This document shows positions 46,422 to 61,400 of a DNA stretch of 64,000 nucleotides, in pieces. Origin of the DNA: Lamellibrachia columna (Eukaryota > Annelida > Polychaeta > Sabellida > Siboglinidae). Location: assembly GCA_963662155.1 (NCBI GenBank), contig OY759261.1, positions 70,434,669-70,498,668 of the forward strand, in the 5' to 3' direction. Position 1 is the stretch's first letter. Every line of letters begins with the position of its first letter. The notes under the pieces are model-generated. The model was given only the letters and a program-made list of their open reading frames with translations. It did not search any database and had not been told where the DNA came from. The position numbers and the translations under genes were made by a program.

Positions 46422-49400
46422 TGTTACAGCATTAAAAGATTATGGCATTAAAAATATATCTTAACATTGAAATGTAATGGTGTGACCAGTTTCCACTCAC
46501 GCACGCAAACTGTGACATCTTGAGACATACCTTTTTCGACCTATTAAGCATACATACATACCCTAATTACCATACACACCCTTTTCTAATCAGCAGGATC
46601 CATAATTATTGTAATTTGACTAACGTGGAACAATTGAAAAGTGTCGCCATCTGGTGTTACCTTATTGTCTAGAGAAACAAATTTTGGTGTATGCTTAACT
46701 ACGCTTATAAGAAGATTTCTTGATATTTTTCCATGGCCCTTTTTTTAAGTGTACCACACACTTATTAAGTGTACCACACACTTATTAAGTGTACCACACA
46801 CTTATTAAGCACACTTATTAAGTGTACCACACACTTATTAAGTGTACCACACACTTATTAAGCACACACTTATTAAGTGTACCACACACTTATTAAGTGT
46901 ACCACACACTTATTAAGCACACACTTATTAAGTGTACCACACACTTATTAAGTGTACCACACACGCATGCACACACGCATGCACACACGCATGCACACAC
47001 ACTCACAAAAAGGGTTGTCTTGAGACCGATTCTGATTTAAATTGTATATTTTCTGGTGCCCATGTTTCAGAGCGAGTAACCTAGGAAGGAGGTCTCACCA
47101 ACACGTGGTTCCCAGAAGCCCTGCTCCCAACTCCACATCTCCTGCTGGAAGGAAGACTGCCCGGCTGTCTGATGTGGAGGAGGGGGTGGAGAAGAAAGAG
47201 ACAGCCTCCGCCACCTCCCGACTGGGATTTATACACACCCCCATACACTCAACAGGTCGGGGTACAATTGTCGAATTAACCAACTTGAGGCTTGTCAGTC
47301 TAATGTCAGGCGTACATTGCTGAACTTTTGTTGCATATCGCGCAATTGTACAACTACATTACAGCATTAAAAACGTTAACATTGTCGCCAATGGGAAAAT
47401 AGTGATCTGGCCCCCATTAACCATATTTCACTGCCGCACGACTGTTGTCAATGTTTAATGTGTGTTTCCAGAACCTCTGTCATCTGTCACCCCCGACCTG
47501 ATGCAGGAGAGGAGGACTCATGACCTTGAGGTCCTTGGGGTGGGGTTCATGGGTCAGTACAACCCCATCAACAGTACGAACTTGCGGGAGAAACTCGGCA
47601 TAGAGTAAGTGGGAAGAATGCACCTATTTGTGGGTGGGAAGATATGATACAATATAGGTTACCCGAAATAAAATTGGCGCTTCTAGTGCACTATAGAACG
47701 CTACACGCATTGGTGGACATCTATGACCCATAATTTTGTACATTAAATTTAGAGAATCAGAACAAAGACGTATCCATGACAATGGGTACCTCATCATATT
47801 CCACAATTGTTTAACGAATCATCTTGTTGGCATACAAAACATCGTACCAACAATAACTTTTTTACTAATATTTAAAAAAATTACATAGATAGCATCACAT
47901 GCAACAAAAAAATTTATAATCTGGCGTTCGATTATTAATTTTGAATGTGATCAAGAACAAGTTGGCAGATATGCAATTGTTTTAAACACTTGGTAACATT
48001 CAATAATTGATTTATCTAGAATAAAATTCCATTTGTAAATCATATTGGAAATTTGATCATCAGTCAATAGAATTGCATGTTGGTTTAACCAATGAAATTG
48101 CTTGTTACAGTGAAGAGTACCAAGAAGCCATCAGGGTCCACCATGAACTGATGGAAGCTGCAATAAATGAAGTGGAGGATTACTGCGAAAATAACGCCTG
48201 GTTGAATGAGATAAACACATATTGCAATAACTGGACAGAGGAATCAGTCACACAGCTAGAGGGCGCTGCTGCATTCACAATTGAGGTTTGTTAAGGGACA
48301 ATGCAGGATGCCCAGCATTCCTATATTTTCCCACATTTCCTATATTTTAATTGCATTACCAATATTTTCTTTAAAAATTCTTATATTTATATTACATAAT
48401 TGTGGAAATTTCCTGCAAAATATTTTTGTGGTAGAAATCTATATGATATGATTAAGGTATGGAGTTCTACCATAATCACATCGGTGAATTTTGTGACGTA
48501 AGTCGGCAGTTGCTAATTTTTTTTATTTGAGTCAGACAATGGCACTTGAAATAACGCTCTATTTTGTTGAAATATTGATAAATTATTTATATATTTTTAC
48601 TTATGAATTCCAAGATTTTCTATAAATGTTAAACCAAAAGTGGACGGGCATGATGGACCATGTTAAACTAAAAACATTAAAAATAGTAATTTGGATACAA
48701 CCAGGAAGGTTAGCATTGATGTTATGAATAAAATAGTTCCAAAGTAAGAAAAACCATGTAGATGTACTAGATAAGGTAAATTTTTTATAATCCGGTGATC
48801 GCTTGCATTTGCAGCAAAAGTTGAATGAATTGCGACAGTGGGCGGAGCGAGTGCGTCTGTTCGATCACTCTTACACGACAGAGAACTCCATCTTCTATGT
48901 CGACTGTTCCTGGATCCATGACTGCCTTATTCCCATGCTCGATGACATCTGTCTGCAGATCTGTAGCTACATCGCCGTGGACGCAGGAGAGAGGAGCATC
49001 CGTTTCCACCGCGAGATGAAAGTCGTCCTCGAAGTATGCCACTTCTCGTATCTATGCTATAAAACAGTTTGTGGCTGTATATATATTTGTTCCCTCATAT
49101 CTCCATCAGTTTTGGGTCTGACATTTTTTATTTGTGCTCAGGGACCCATGAGGATTGCTCATATATTTTTAAAAAAAATTATTTCCCTGGGAGTGGGGGA
49201 TGTATGTACAAAAGCACTTATGTGAACGTTTGATGTACTACATTGTGTAACTGAGAACATTAGTAGAAAACATGCATAGCATTGCGAACAATTGTACGTA
49301 ACTACATTAGCCGTACTATGATTCGTCCATTGTAGAGACCTTTATGTTCATTGTGACTGGGTAGTGCAAGAAATCATAAGCTCAGGCAGTGGCGGCATAT

Positions 49401-52400
49401 TCTCCCCGTACAACGCTGGGTAATTTGGCCAGTTCTGTATAGTTACTTGCGTTTAGGTATCCATGTTACTAGATATGTCAGTGGCTGTCTTCTCTAGGTG
49501 TCCATGTCACTAGAGATGTCAGTGGCTGTCTTTTCTGGGTGTACATGTTACTAGATATGTCAGTGGCTGTCTTCTTTAGGTGTCCATGTCACTAGAGATG
49601 TCAGTGGCTGTCTTCTCTGGGTGTCCATGTCACTAGAGATGTCAGTGGCTGTCATCTCTATGTGCCCATGTCACTAGAGATGTCAGTGGCTGTCTTCTCT
49701 GGGTGTCCATGTCACTAGAGATGTCAGTGGCTGTCTTCTCTGGGTGTCCATGTCACTAGAGATGTCAGTGGCTGTCATCTCTGGGTGTCCATGTCACTAG
49801 AGATGTCAGTGGCTGTCTTGTCTGGGTGTCCATGTCACTAGAGATGTCAGTGGCTGTCTTCTCTGGGTGTCCATGTCACTAGAGATGTCAGTGGCTGTCA
49901 TCTCTGGGTGTCCATGTCACTAGAGATGTCAGTGGCTGTCATCTCTGGGTGTCCATGTCACTAGAGATGTCAGTGGCTGTCTTCTCTGGGTGTCCATGTC
50001 ACTAGAGATGTCAGTGGCTGTCATCTCTGGGTGTCCATGTCACTAGAGATGTCAGTGGCTGTCTTGTCTGGGTGTCCATGTCACTAGAGATGTCAGTGGC
50101 TGTCTTCTCTGGGTGTCCATGTCACTAGAGATGTCAGTGGCTGTCATCTCTGGGTGTCCATGTCACTAGAGATGTCAGTGGCTGTCATCTCTGGGTGTCC
50201 ATGTCACTAGAGATGTCAGTGGCTGTCTTCTCTGGGTGTCCATGTCACTAGAGATGTCAGTGGCTGTCTTATCTGGGTGTCCATGTCACTAGAGATGTCA
50301 GTGGCTGTCTTCTCTGGGTGTCCATGTCACTAGAGATGTCAGCGGCTGTCTTCTTTCATTCTCAGGATGTGTCCGATCCAATTCCATCTTCTTATCTTCT
50401 TATTACAACATCTTAATTTGAAACTACGTTTGGCCATGCAACTTCTAGTAGCCTCTTTACTGCAACAAGGATTGTTTTACTTTGTGTATTAATTTCTTTA
50501 ACCCAGTTTTTTAGCAATTTTTTATTATTATTAGATACATTCTTAAGTATTACTATAATTCTTAGCTGTATAAATGAGGACAGTGGTGGATATATGTAGT
50601 ATTTACAGCATGGCTGAATGCTTCCTGGAGAAATTTGTTTTGCAGTGAACAGATCCACCAGGGGGTTGAGTGTAAGGCACTCTGAACGGTGTGAAGGATT
50701 GGCTACTGCTCCACATAAGAACTTACCTTACTTATTTTACTTTCAGAACATGAAAGACAAACAGACAAGTATGGGAGGGTTTGCGGCGTACGCCCGTAAC
50801 ATGAACAGTTACAAGTCAAACATCCACAACTATCACCGCACGGTCGATTATATCAAGTCTCTCTTTGAGGTGGGTATTACTAATCTATGGTCTTAGCGAA
50901 AACGTGATGCCAGAACGTTCAGGCATGTATGGCAATGTGTTCACGCATGTATGGCAATGTGTTCAGGCATGTATGGCAATGTGTTCAGGCATGTATGGCA
51001 ATGTGTTCAGGCATGTATGGCAATGTGTTCAGGCATGTATGGCAATGTGTTCACGCATGTATGGCAATGTGTTCATGCATGTATGGCAATGTGTTCAGGC
51101 ATGTATGGCAATGTGTTCACGCATGTATGGCAATGTGTTCAGGCATGTATGGCAATGTGTTCTCTATTTTGGGTTGGGTTTGGCCGCATTGAAGCACCAG
51201 TCTGATGGCGGGTTTGGCCCACTTGAGGACTAAAAGATTAATAGGGGGTCTCCCAGGCCCAGTGCGACAATTAGACAATACATAATTTTACACACAGATT
51301 ATTTATACTATATTTTGTGTTACTTGATTTAATACTGGTTAATTATGTATACTTTTCCCACGTGTAGAATATAATATTTATGTTATGGGTCAAACTAACA
51401 CATTTTGTTAATAATAATAAAATAATAACTAAAAAAATGATTGTTTAATCACAATTTGCCACCAGGTGGTTCGGATGAGCTACCGTCAGCTGACCCCGGA
51501 GGAGGAGAGTCTGGAGGCGTCTGTCCTCAGTAGCTGGGACTTGTTTCTCTTCCAACTCCAGGACGCCATGGAGTTTGTGAACACACAGAAGCCGCTCATC
51601 ACCCGCAACCTTGACACCAAACAACAGGTGGGCCTTGTGTGTTGTTGTTGTTGTTGTTGTAGTTGTTGTTGTAGTTGTTGTTGTTGTTGTAGTTGTTGTT
51701 GTTGTAGTTATTGTTGTTGTTGCTCTCTTCTTTGTCTCTGAAGATCGGAATGAGGCTGGCATCGGTACTGGTCCTCATATTTCCCATTTCATCCCATTTC
51801 AGTGCCATCTCCACTCCCTCTATCTCTCACTCTTCATTCCCCTCCCACTCCCGCTAAATCTCTTCACGCAGTCCTCCAATCTCAGTCTCGGTCTTCCTCA
51901 TCTCCTACCCTCCACTCTAAGCACACCCTCCCTCTTCATCAACCAGTCTCCTTCCATTCTTTCCATGTGTCCCTGATTTTGTTTCCTTCTCCTTCATCAC
52001 TGGTCCCGTTTCACTGCTGTTTCCCCCACCCATCTCTACTCCCCTATATCTCGCTCTCCTTATCCCCTCCCCTCCCATTCCTGCTGAATCTCACTTCACA
52101 TAGTCCTCCCATCTCAGTCACAGTCGTCCTCTTCTCCTTCTACCCTCGACTCTGATCTCATCCGCTCTCTTCATCAACCATTCCCTTCCATTCTTTCCAC
52201 GTGTCCAGCCCATTTGAACCACCTCCTCACCAGCTTCCTCCTGAAACTCTTCCTACCAACCTTCTCCCTCAGCTCCTCCGTTCTTCAGTTGTCTAATCTT
52301 TTCACTCCCATCTATTTCGTAGCAACTTTTTGTTCCAATAACTAACCTTAACCTGAGCAAGTGCGCTTTCTTTGTAGTTACGCCCAAAATCTAGAGCAAA

Positions 52401-55400
52401 CTCCTGATCACTTAAAAGTCATCTGAAGCTGTAGATATCTTTAGAAAAAAAAATCAAGACAAATTTTTCCGAAATTGTATTTCCGCCTTAAATCCTCAGC
52501 AGTCCTTGGCACTGGTGATGACTTCTTTGTGTCCCTGTTCATTATATCATGCTTAATGATTCTGGTTTGATGCACTTCAAAGCTTGGTTCCTTTGCATAT
52601 CAGTGATATAGTTTTATAGTTTTGTTATTATTATTCTGTGTTACTTTTGTTCATAAATTTGTTGCATGCATGTGTGTTGTCCATTTTACCTGGTGTTACT
52701 TTTGTTCATAAGGTTACACAATGCATGCACATTGATCATTTTACCTCATGTTGCTTTTGTTCATAAGGTTACACAATGCATGCACATTGATCATTTTACC
52801 TCATGTTGCTTTTGTTCATAAGGTTACACAATGCATGCACATTGATCATTTTACCTCATGTTGCTTTTGTTCATAAGTTTACACAAGGCATGCATATTTA
52901 TAATTTTACCTCATGTTGCCTTTGTTCATAAGGTTACGCAATGCATGTACATTGATCATTTTACCTGATGCTGCTTTTGTTCATACGTTTACACAATGCA
53001 TGCACATTGGTCATTTTACCTCATGCTGCTTTTGTTCATAAGTTTACACAATGCATGCACATTGATCATTTTACCTCATGCTGCTTTTGTTCATAAGTTT
53101 ACACAATGCACGCACATTGGTCATTTTACCTCATGTTGCTTTTGTTCATAAGGTTACAAAATGCATGCACATTAATAATTTTACCTCATGTTGCTTTTGT
53201 TCATAAGGTTACACAAGGCATGCACTTTGGTTATTTACGTCATATGTTGCTTTTGTTCATAAGGTTACAAGTACAATGTGTGCAAGCTGTTAATTTTACC
53301 TCAGATGTGTTATTTTTGTTCATATGGTCATTACATATTGTTGTATGATGAATGTGTCATTTTGTTTTCAAAAATCTATGTGACACTAACAGTGACAGTA
53401 TTTCAGTCACTACTCTGATGATGAAGTGACATAATTCTTGGATTGCTGATTACTATGACAGCAAAAACTTAACTTTTCTGGCTTGTTTTACTTGTTGATT
53501 ATTTTATTTTCTCAGAATATATGGTGTTGCTATTCGTAAAATGCATTGTAATTGTTGAAACCTTTATCAGAAGTGATGTAGTCAGTTTTCTGACAAAGTA
53601 ACTGGGAATGCAGTATTCAACACACGAGGGCCACAGTACTGTAATGGTTAAGTCGTCATAAAATTATACAAGTTTAAATCTAGTAATATTTGCAAACATC
53701 TGAAATTATATATATGAGTAAAATACAATAGAATGTCTTTTCTATGTAAATAGCTGAAATTAATAAACACATTAATAAAAGCTAAACAACTAGTGAATAA
53801 AAAATCACAATGCTAAATAATAATAACTGCATGTAAAATAATTAATAATTTAAAGTTTTTATTCTTGTGCACTGACATTACTAACTGATGTGTCACTGCC
53901 ACAACATGTTTTGTTAATACATATAATAATACATATTATTTGATGACATTAATGAAACAACATTTAGTGACATGGTGAACGTGTTAGTTTCTGATACACT
54001 TTTTTCACTATGGTGCAGATATTTTATTCTTGACATTGATGTGTCACATTGTATCACTCCCACTCAATGACAGCTGACACTGTTTAATGTACGTCCTAAC
54101 ACTGACATGTCATCTTTGGCACTGAAAACTGACATGTCGCTTCTCTCCTATTCAAGATGTAGTAGCCTGTTGGTTTTTGTTGCCATGGCAAACATTTTCA
54201 AATGTTGTTATTTATTTATGTATGAAATGTCTTAATAGTAGAAGTAGTTGCATTGCTTTCTAATTGTGAGAAAATAATATTTCTTTATATATCACAAGCT
54301 GTTTATTTGCTATTAATGATAAGTTAATTTTCTGCAATTTGAAAATGATATCAACTTCAGCAGTTATACCAATGTCTTTCATTTGAAGAAAATATGCTCT
54401 CATCCAAGTCTAGTAAGCATGGATTTGGAGTTGTCTATTCATATAATTGGGTCTGGTAATTAATTTTGTTTTCTCTCTGTTTCATTTATGATTTCCCAAA
54501 ACATTGCAACTTATTTGAAGTTTTCATATTTGACTCAACAATAAATTAAAAAGAGTCACCAACATAATCTAATTTCAGTTTCTAGCAAAGCCAAATTGTT
54601 CTAAATGTGCGGCATCATATTGAGAAAGCATGTCAAAGTCGGTCCAGTGTATTTCTTGATTTGCTTACCGAAGTTGCTGAAGTATTGTATCTTCATTTTC
54701 ACTTCTAAGCTGCCAATCTACTGTAGTCATGTTTTCAATAGATGTTTTCCTACTTACATTAATATCTAATTTCCTTCAGTTCAGAAAATTATTTTGAGGT
54801 CAAAACCCAGTAATAAAATGTCTATTTTTTAAAGAAGGTTATAATGAATTCGATCAGAATTAACTTGTACATGAAACCAGAAAATAAAGTTTCACGTAGC
54901 CATTGTAAAATAATTCCAAAATAATGTACCATATTTTTTTACAATCCTGGTAAAACAACCAAAGACAGTGATTTCAAACATTTATTTAACAGCTATTGCA
55001 GCAAATGTTCTATGTAAAAAATAAAAATAATGTACCATGTTTTCTGCAAAACAACCAAAGACAATCAGGCAAATCTATGCCAACTGTTTCTTAGTCAATA
55101 CTTTGGAACAACCAATGACAACTGAGCAATCAGGTAAAACCATCACCATGGCAACTGTTTCTTAGTCAAAACTTTCTTGCTGCTTTCCGTGTGCTGCTTC
55201 GTAGATCGTCTATTGTGAATATTTCCATTACCAGGGCGACATGACAAAAGTCGCAGTTTCGTCCCACCAGACGGCATCTTCTATCAGCGTTTTACCTGAG
55301 GCCTCGGTCTCTGTAATGGACGCTTCACAGGATGTCAGCAAGTACTTGGTAAAGTCCTTCGTTCACCCACTCGCCACCCACTGTTGCTGCCTCCTAGTGG

Positions 55401-58400
55401 TAGTTTAGTGCACTGCTGTAGTCTCGTTTTCTGTTGTGATGAGTTTTTGCTGTTTTGCGAGATGTGCGTGCACATGATTGCACGTGTGTCTTGCACTGAT
55501 TTGTATATACATGCAAATATATGCATGGCACATGTATATATAATATATAATAATACAGTTGAACCTTGTTAATTCGGATGCCAATAATCCAGAAACCTCA
55601 GTGTCCGAACATCTTTTCATGTGAATTTCCAAATGCTTAATTGTATTATTTGTTTATCCAGAAAACTCGTTAATCCGGACAGAGACACTGAGGACCAATG
55701 TGTCTAGATTAATGAGTTTCCACTGTATATTTTATTTCAGACAGAAGTCCGTATGTATATAGTACTATATACATAAAATACAAATCAAAATAAAATATGC
55801 ACACATTAAAAGTACAAATATTTATTTTGTTTTATGACAATTCTAGATACACTAAAATTATTGCACGCTGTTAAAATGTCATCTGGAGCTTTTTGTTTTG
55901 GAGGTCAATCTTGTTAATTTGTGTTAATTGTTAATTCTTTTTAAATCATGTTAATTCATACTTGCATGACACTGCGTAGCCCACCTGTACATTCAACTAT
56001 GCCATTAAATAAACCTATTACTTTTGTTTAATTATGATTCAAACATTAAAACTAATATTACCTCACTGGAACCTAGAATGTAAACTTCAGTGTGACCCTG
56101 AATGTCCCCAAAGCCCAATGACACCCTGAATGTCCCCAAAGCCCAATGACACCCTGAATGTCCCCAAAGCCCAATGACACCCTGAATGTCCCCAAAGCCC
56201 AATGACACCCTGAATGTCCCCAAAGCCCAATGACACCCTGAATGTCCCCAAAGCCCAATGACACCCTGAATGTCCCCAAAGCCAAATGACAACCTGAATG
56301 TCCCCAATGCCCATTGACACCCTGAATGTCCCCAACGCCCATTGACACCCTGAATGTCCCCAAAGCCCAATGACACCCTGAATGTCCCCAAAGCCCAATG
56401 ACACCCTGAATGTCCCCAAAGCCCAATGACACCCTGAATGTCCCCAAAGCCCAATGACACCCTGAATGTCCCCAAAGCCCGATGACACCCTGAATGTCCC
56501 CAAAGCCCAATGACATCCTGATTGTCCCCAACGCCCATTGACACCCTGAATGTCCCCAAAGCCCAATGACACCCTGAATGTCCCCAAAGCCCAATGACAC
56601 CCTGAATGTCCCCAAAGCCCAATGACACCCTGAATGTCCCCAAAGCCAAATGACAACCTGAATGTCCCCAACACCCATTGACACCCTGAATGTCCCCAAA
56701 GCCCAATGACACCCTGAATGTCCCCAAAGCCCAATGACACCCTGAATGTCCCCAAAGCCCAATGACACCCTGAATGTCCCCAAAGCCAAATGACAACCTG
56801 AATGTCCCCAATGCCCATTGACACCCTGAATGTCCCCAACGCCCATTGACACCCTGAATGTCCCCAAAGCCCAATGACACCCTGAATGTCCCCAAAGCCC
56901 AATGACACCCTGAATGTCCCCAAAGCCCAATGACACCCTGAATGTCCCCAAAGCCCAATGACACCCTGAATGTCCCCAAAGCCCGATGACACCCTGAATG
57001 TCCCCAAAGCCCAATGACATCCTGATTGTCCCCAACGCCCATTGACACCCTGAATGTCCCCAAAGCCCAATGACACCCTGAATGTCCCCAAAGCCCAATG
57101 ACACCCTGAATGTCCCCAAAGCCCAATGACACCCTGAATGTCCCCAAAGCCAAATGACAACCTGAATGTCCCCAACGCCCATTGACACCCTGAATGTCCC
57201 CAAAGCCCAATGACACCCTGAATGTCCCCAAAGCCCAATGACACCCTGAATATCCCCAAAGCCCAATGACACCCTGAATGTCCCCAAAGGCCAATGACAC
57301 CCTGAATGTCCCCAAAGCCCAATGACACCCTGAATAGTCCCAATAATGTGACCCTGAATGACCGGAAGAGATGACACAGACTATGGGAGGACTGACTGCA
57401 ACTATAAGATGTATCTAGACTAGATGAATGAACAGTAATCATTCATTCATTCATGGGACCCTGAATAGAGCCCTCAGTGGGACCCTGAATGGAACCTTCA
57501 GTGGGTCCCTGAATAGAACCCTGAGTGGGACCCTGAAGAGAGCCCTCAATGGGATCCTGAAGAGAGAGCCCCCACTGGGACCCTAACGAGAGCCCTCAAA
57601 TGGACCCTGAATAGAGCCCTCAGTGGGACCCTGAAGAGAGCCCTCAATGGGACCCTGAATAGAACCCTCAATGGGACCCATAAATATACATACCCTCAAT
57701 GAGACCCTGAATAGAAAACTCAGTTAGACCCTGAATTGACTGAATAGAACCTTCAGTGGGACCTTGAATAGATCCTCAGCAGGACCATGAATAAATCCTC
57801 AATGAGACCCTCAATATAACCCTGAATGGACCCTCAATGGGACCCTGAATAGATCCTCAATCCTGAATATACCATCAATGAAAATGACCCAAAATAGACC
57901 CTTTAATGCAACCCCAAATAGAACCATGAATTATTCCTGAATAGTCCCCTTAATGAGACCCTGGATAGAACCCAAAATGGGCACATGCACATTTTATTCA
58001 GCTACTAACCCAATTATGGTTCCTACGAATGAGGTCAGCCCACAGTATTGTTTCCTCTGCTCCCAGGAGTTGGAAGAGGAAGCCCGGGATATCAACACTA
58101 CAGCCACATCTGGGAAGTTCCTTGATCCCACCCAGGACGCGACCGAAATACTCACCGAGCTCAAGGAGGTATTTGCAGAACACCAAAACGTTGCTATGGC
58201 TACCACTAGTTGATATTTTAGTTTTAAGATATTGTACAAAACAAAACAAAATTTTAGAATTTTTTTTTAGAATATGCAGGTGAACACAACATTCCAAACC
58301 AGATGACCAGGTCATTTTAAATTCCAGACTGTTGTACTTTCTCGTTGCCAAAATGTCATATCTTGTAAATGGCCATCAAACATTGAATGATGGAATTGAT

Positions 58401-61400
58401 TACGTAGTAGGTATGTCATTGTTATATAAGTTAACTTTATTCATAGTAAACATACAAACCTAGTGCAATACGGAGGAAACACATTTTTAGTAATTTTTTC
58501 AAAAAACATAATTCTAACTGCCATATCTCTCCTTAAAGATGGGTGCAGCTCACGAACTCATCTTGCACCACGCAGATGAAGTTGGAAATATATCTTTCGG
58601 ATGAGACACAAAAACACATAGGGCTTCTATGCGCCGACTAATGTAAAACACATCTGCATTAACCCTGGAGTGTGACCTCGCTGGCTGCACCAACTCCGTG
58701 GAACGCGATCTCTGTTAGCGTTAAGATAGCACAAAGTATATTGACACTTTGGCATCACCTGTTGTCCTTGCGTATCCACGTTGCTCTTCAACTGTTAATG
58801 ACTTGATTAGAGACAACTTAACCCTGTAGTTCTGATGTGTTACATAGTTTGGGTTCCCGAGAATTTTGGCACTATAGACATTTTCTTCATTGTGTTATAT
58901 TGTATAAATTATAAGTGGGCAAAGCAACTAGATACGTTGCCCACAGAAATGTGGATATATTAATAGATTCTATATTGTGTACTTTGCTACGTGGTGGCGC
59001 CAGTAGTTGTAACACATCCATTGCCTTCCAGTTGCGAGAGCGATTCCACGAGTTGACATGTCAGATGCAGCAAGCCAGTAAATGGAAGGAGGCGATCACA
59101 GGCGAACCGTACGACCTTGACTTCCTGAAGGACATATTGACCCAGATGGATCTACGTCAGGAACTGTGGAAGTACATTGAAGTGTCGATTCACTCAATTC
59201 GCGAGTGGAAGACAATTCTCTTCAGGAAGGTAGGTGGCGTTAGTGCAGTGTCTTAAAATGCTTTAAATTGGATCTTGCATTTTCATGGCCTTGAAAAGGT
59301 CTTAAAAATTGGATTTTAAAAAAGTCTAATTATATTTCACCAAACATGGTTAATATTCGACAAAAATGGAACAGACTGCATATCACTGAGTGATACGCTT
59401 CTTTAATCAAATGCTACAGTTTGATTACCAAATAAATAAGTGACTCCTAGATGATGTTTGAAAAATGTCTTTGTTATTTTGTATTGAATTTCTCATGAAA
59501 AAAGGTCTTAAATTTTCAAACAATTTGGTCTTAAAGAGTTTGTAAGAGGTTTAAAATCTGATCAACCCAAAGTTGCACAAACCATGTTTCATTTTGGCGA
59601 AACGCTCAATAAAGACTGATAAATTGTGTGAATTAAGGAGCTAAAAAGGAGTTTGAGTGAAATTACCTACTGATTGTTTAAATACTAGCGGAGTGAATAT
59701 GTTTAAAAAAAATTTACCTACTCAGTTGGATCTCAATAAGACAATGACTTCTTCGTCCACTGCCATTGTTGCTTTTGATAGCAAACTTGTTAAAGTTGCA
59801 CACTGATCATTTTTTCTTTCATAAAATTTATTATTTTGTATACACTCTATTCTAACCTTCCAAATGTGTTTTAATTAACCACAATTTATTTAGGATATGG
59901 AAACATATTTTATTCTGTTAATCCTTTGTATTTATGTAATGCTTGCAGCAAAAAAATACAGTGCTATCTGTATTATATGGTCCACCCCGATCGCTCTGGC
60001 AAGGTCAATATTTGTAAACAGAATTAAATAGAAAATTGAGGTTCATTAATTGTGGTTCAGTCAAGATATTAGATACTACCTGGGTAGATATTAGAATACC
60101 TGGGTAGATATTAGAATACCTGGGTAAATATTAGAATACCTGGGTAGATATTATAATACCTGGGAAGATATATGTTATACTATATAACATGAGTGTTGAT
60201 CAGACTTTTTACCTTTAAATCATGTTAAAATCTTGTTAATTGACTGTGGACTTCAGCTGCAGACGAAGAAGATCATGGACAAGTTGACGGAGTGGCAGGC
60301 CGCGGCGGGACAGATGAAGTCCTACTTCCCTGTGGGAGATGAACTACTCGCCTTCTGGTACCGGGAGCTCCTCAGCTTCAAGAACGAGCTGCCTCTGTTG
60401 CACAAACTCGCCAATGACGCTCTGAAGGTAGACTTCAGTTCTTCCTCGTAGTTTCCTTTAAAGGGTTCCATGAGGCTGACTAGTTTTTGTGCTGCTGTCC
60501 TGCCTTGGTTGTTGTCCTTTTCCACTGTCATTTTCCTGCCCTATCCACTTTTCCTCCACTTTTATCCTTTCTCACATCCCTCTTAATGCAATCTTCCCAT
60601 CTTAATGATCCCTCCTCAATTCAATTTTTTTGCTAGTCTCATTTCAAATTAATTTTGCCAAAAACCAAACCTACCTAGTATCCACTATGATATGCTAGCT
60701 TGTTTGTGCAACTTTTGTGTGTAGTTATTGTGAAATCATCAGACAAACTATTAAATTACTTAATGCTTGTTCAAACACTAAGTGAGGTGAAAATCGAAAT
60801 GCTGAAAAATCACGATTTTCACCCTTGGTGAAATTTCATAACTTTGTCAAGTGATCGTCGAGAGGATTGAAGTCACGCCCATGATCAGCATTGACTCGCA
60901 CAGTGTTTACCATTTTGGATATCCACTATTTTGATCTTTACCAGATCTAACGACTGAAGTCAATTCTTTCGATGATTTGAAAAAAAATAGGCAATTTTTT
61001 ATTAAACAGACTGCGCACATTACTTAAACTAATCACACACTACACGTCTGGACATAAATGAACCGGATTCACGATGGGCTGAACCGTTTGAGGAAGCAGT
61101 TTTAATTGTGTTCTTCCCCTTTTCCTGCGGCCTTGCTGTTTCACCGCTTCTACCTTCTTTGGTAGTCGACCCTTCTCCGTCCGCACCAAGTGACCTGGCC
61201 CTCTGCCGTCCACACCAAGTGACCTGGCCCTCCTCCATCCACGCCAAGTGACCTGGTCCTCCATCCACACCAAGTGACCTGGTCCTCCTCCATCCACACC
61301 AAGTGACCTGGCCCTCCTCCATCCACACCAAGTGACCTGGCCCATCTCCATCCACACCAAGTGACCTGGCCCTCCTCCATCCACACCAAGTGACCTGGCC

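Noticed and set aside
51611..51976. Poly-valine/poly-cysteine/poly-threonine frames
   Set aside because: Products of the (GTT)n microsatellite after exon 21.
56032..57442. Three overlapping - strand frames of 427-451 codons
   Set aside because: Artefacts of the 28-bp repeat; the three frames encode the same peptide with shifted phase.
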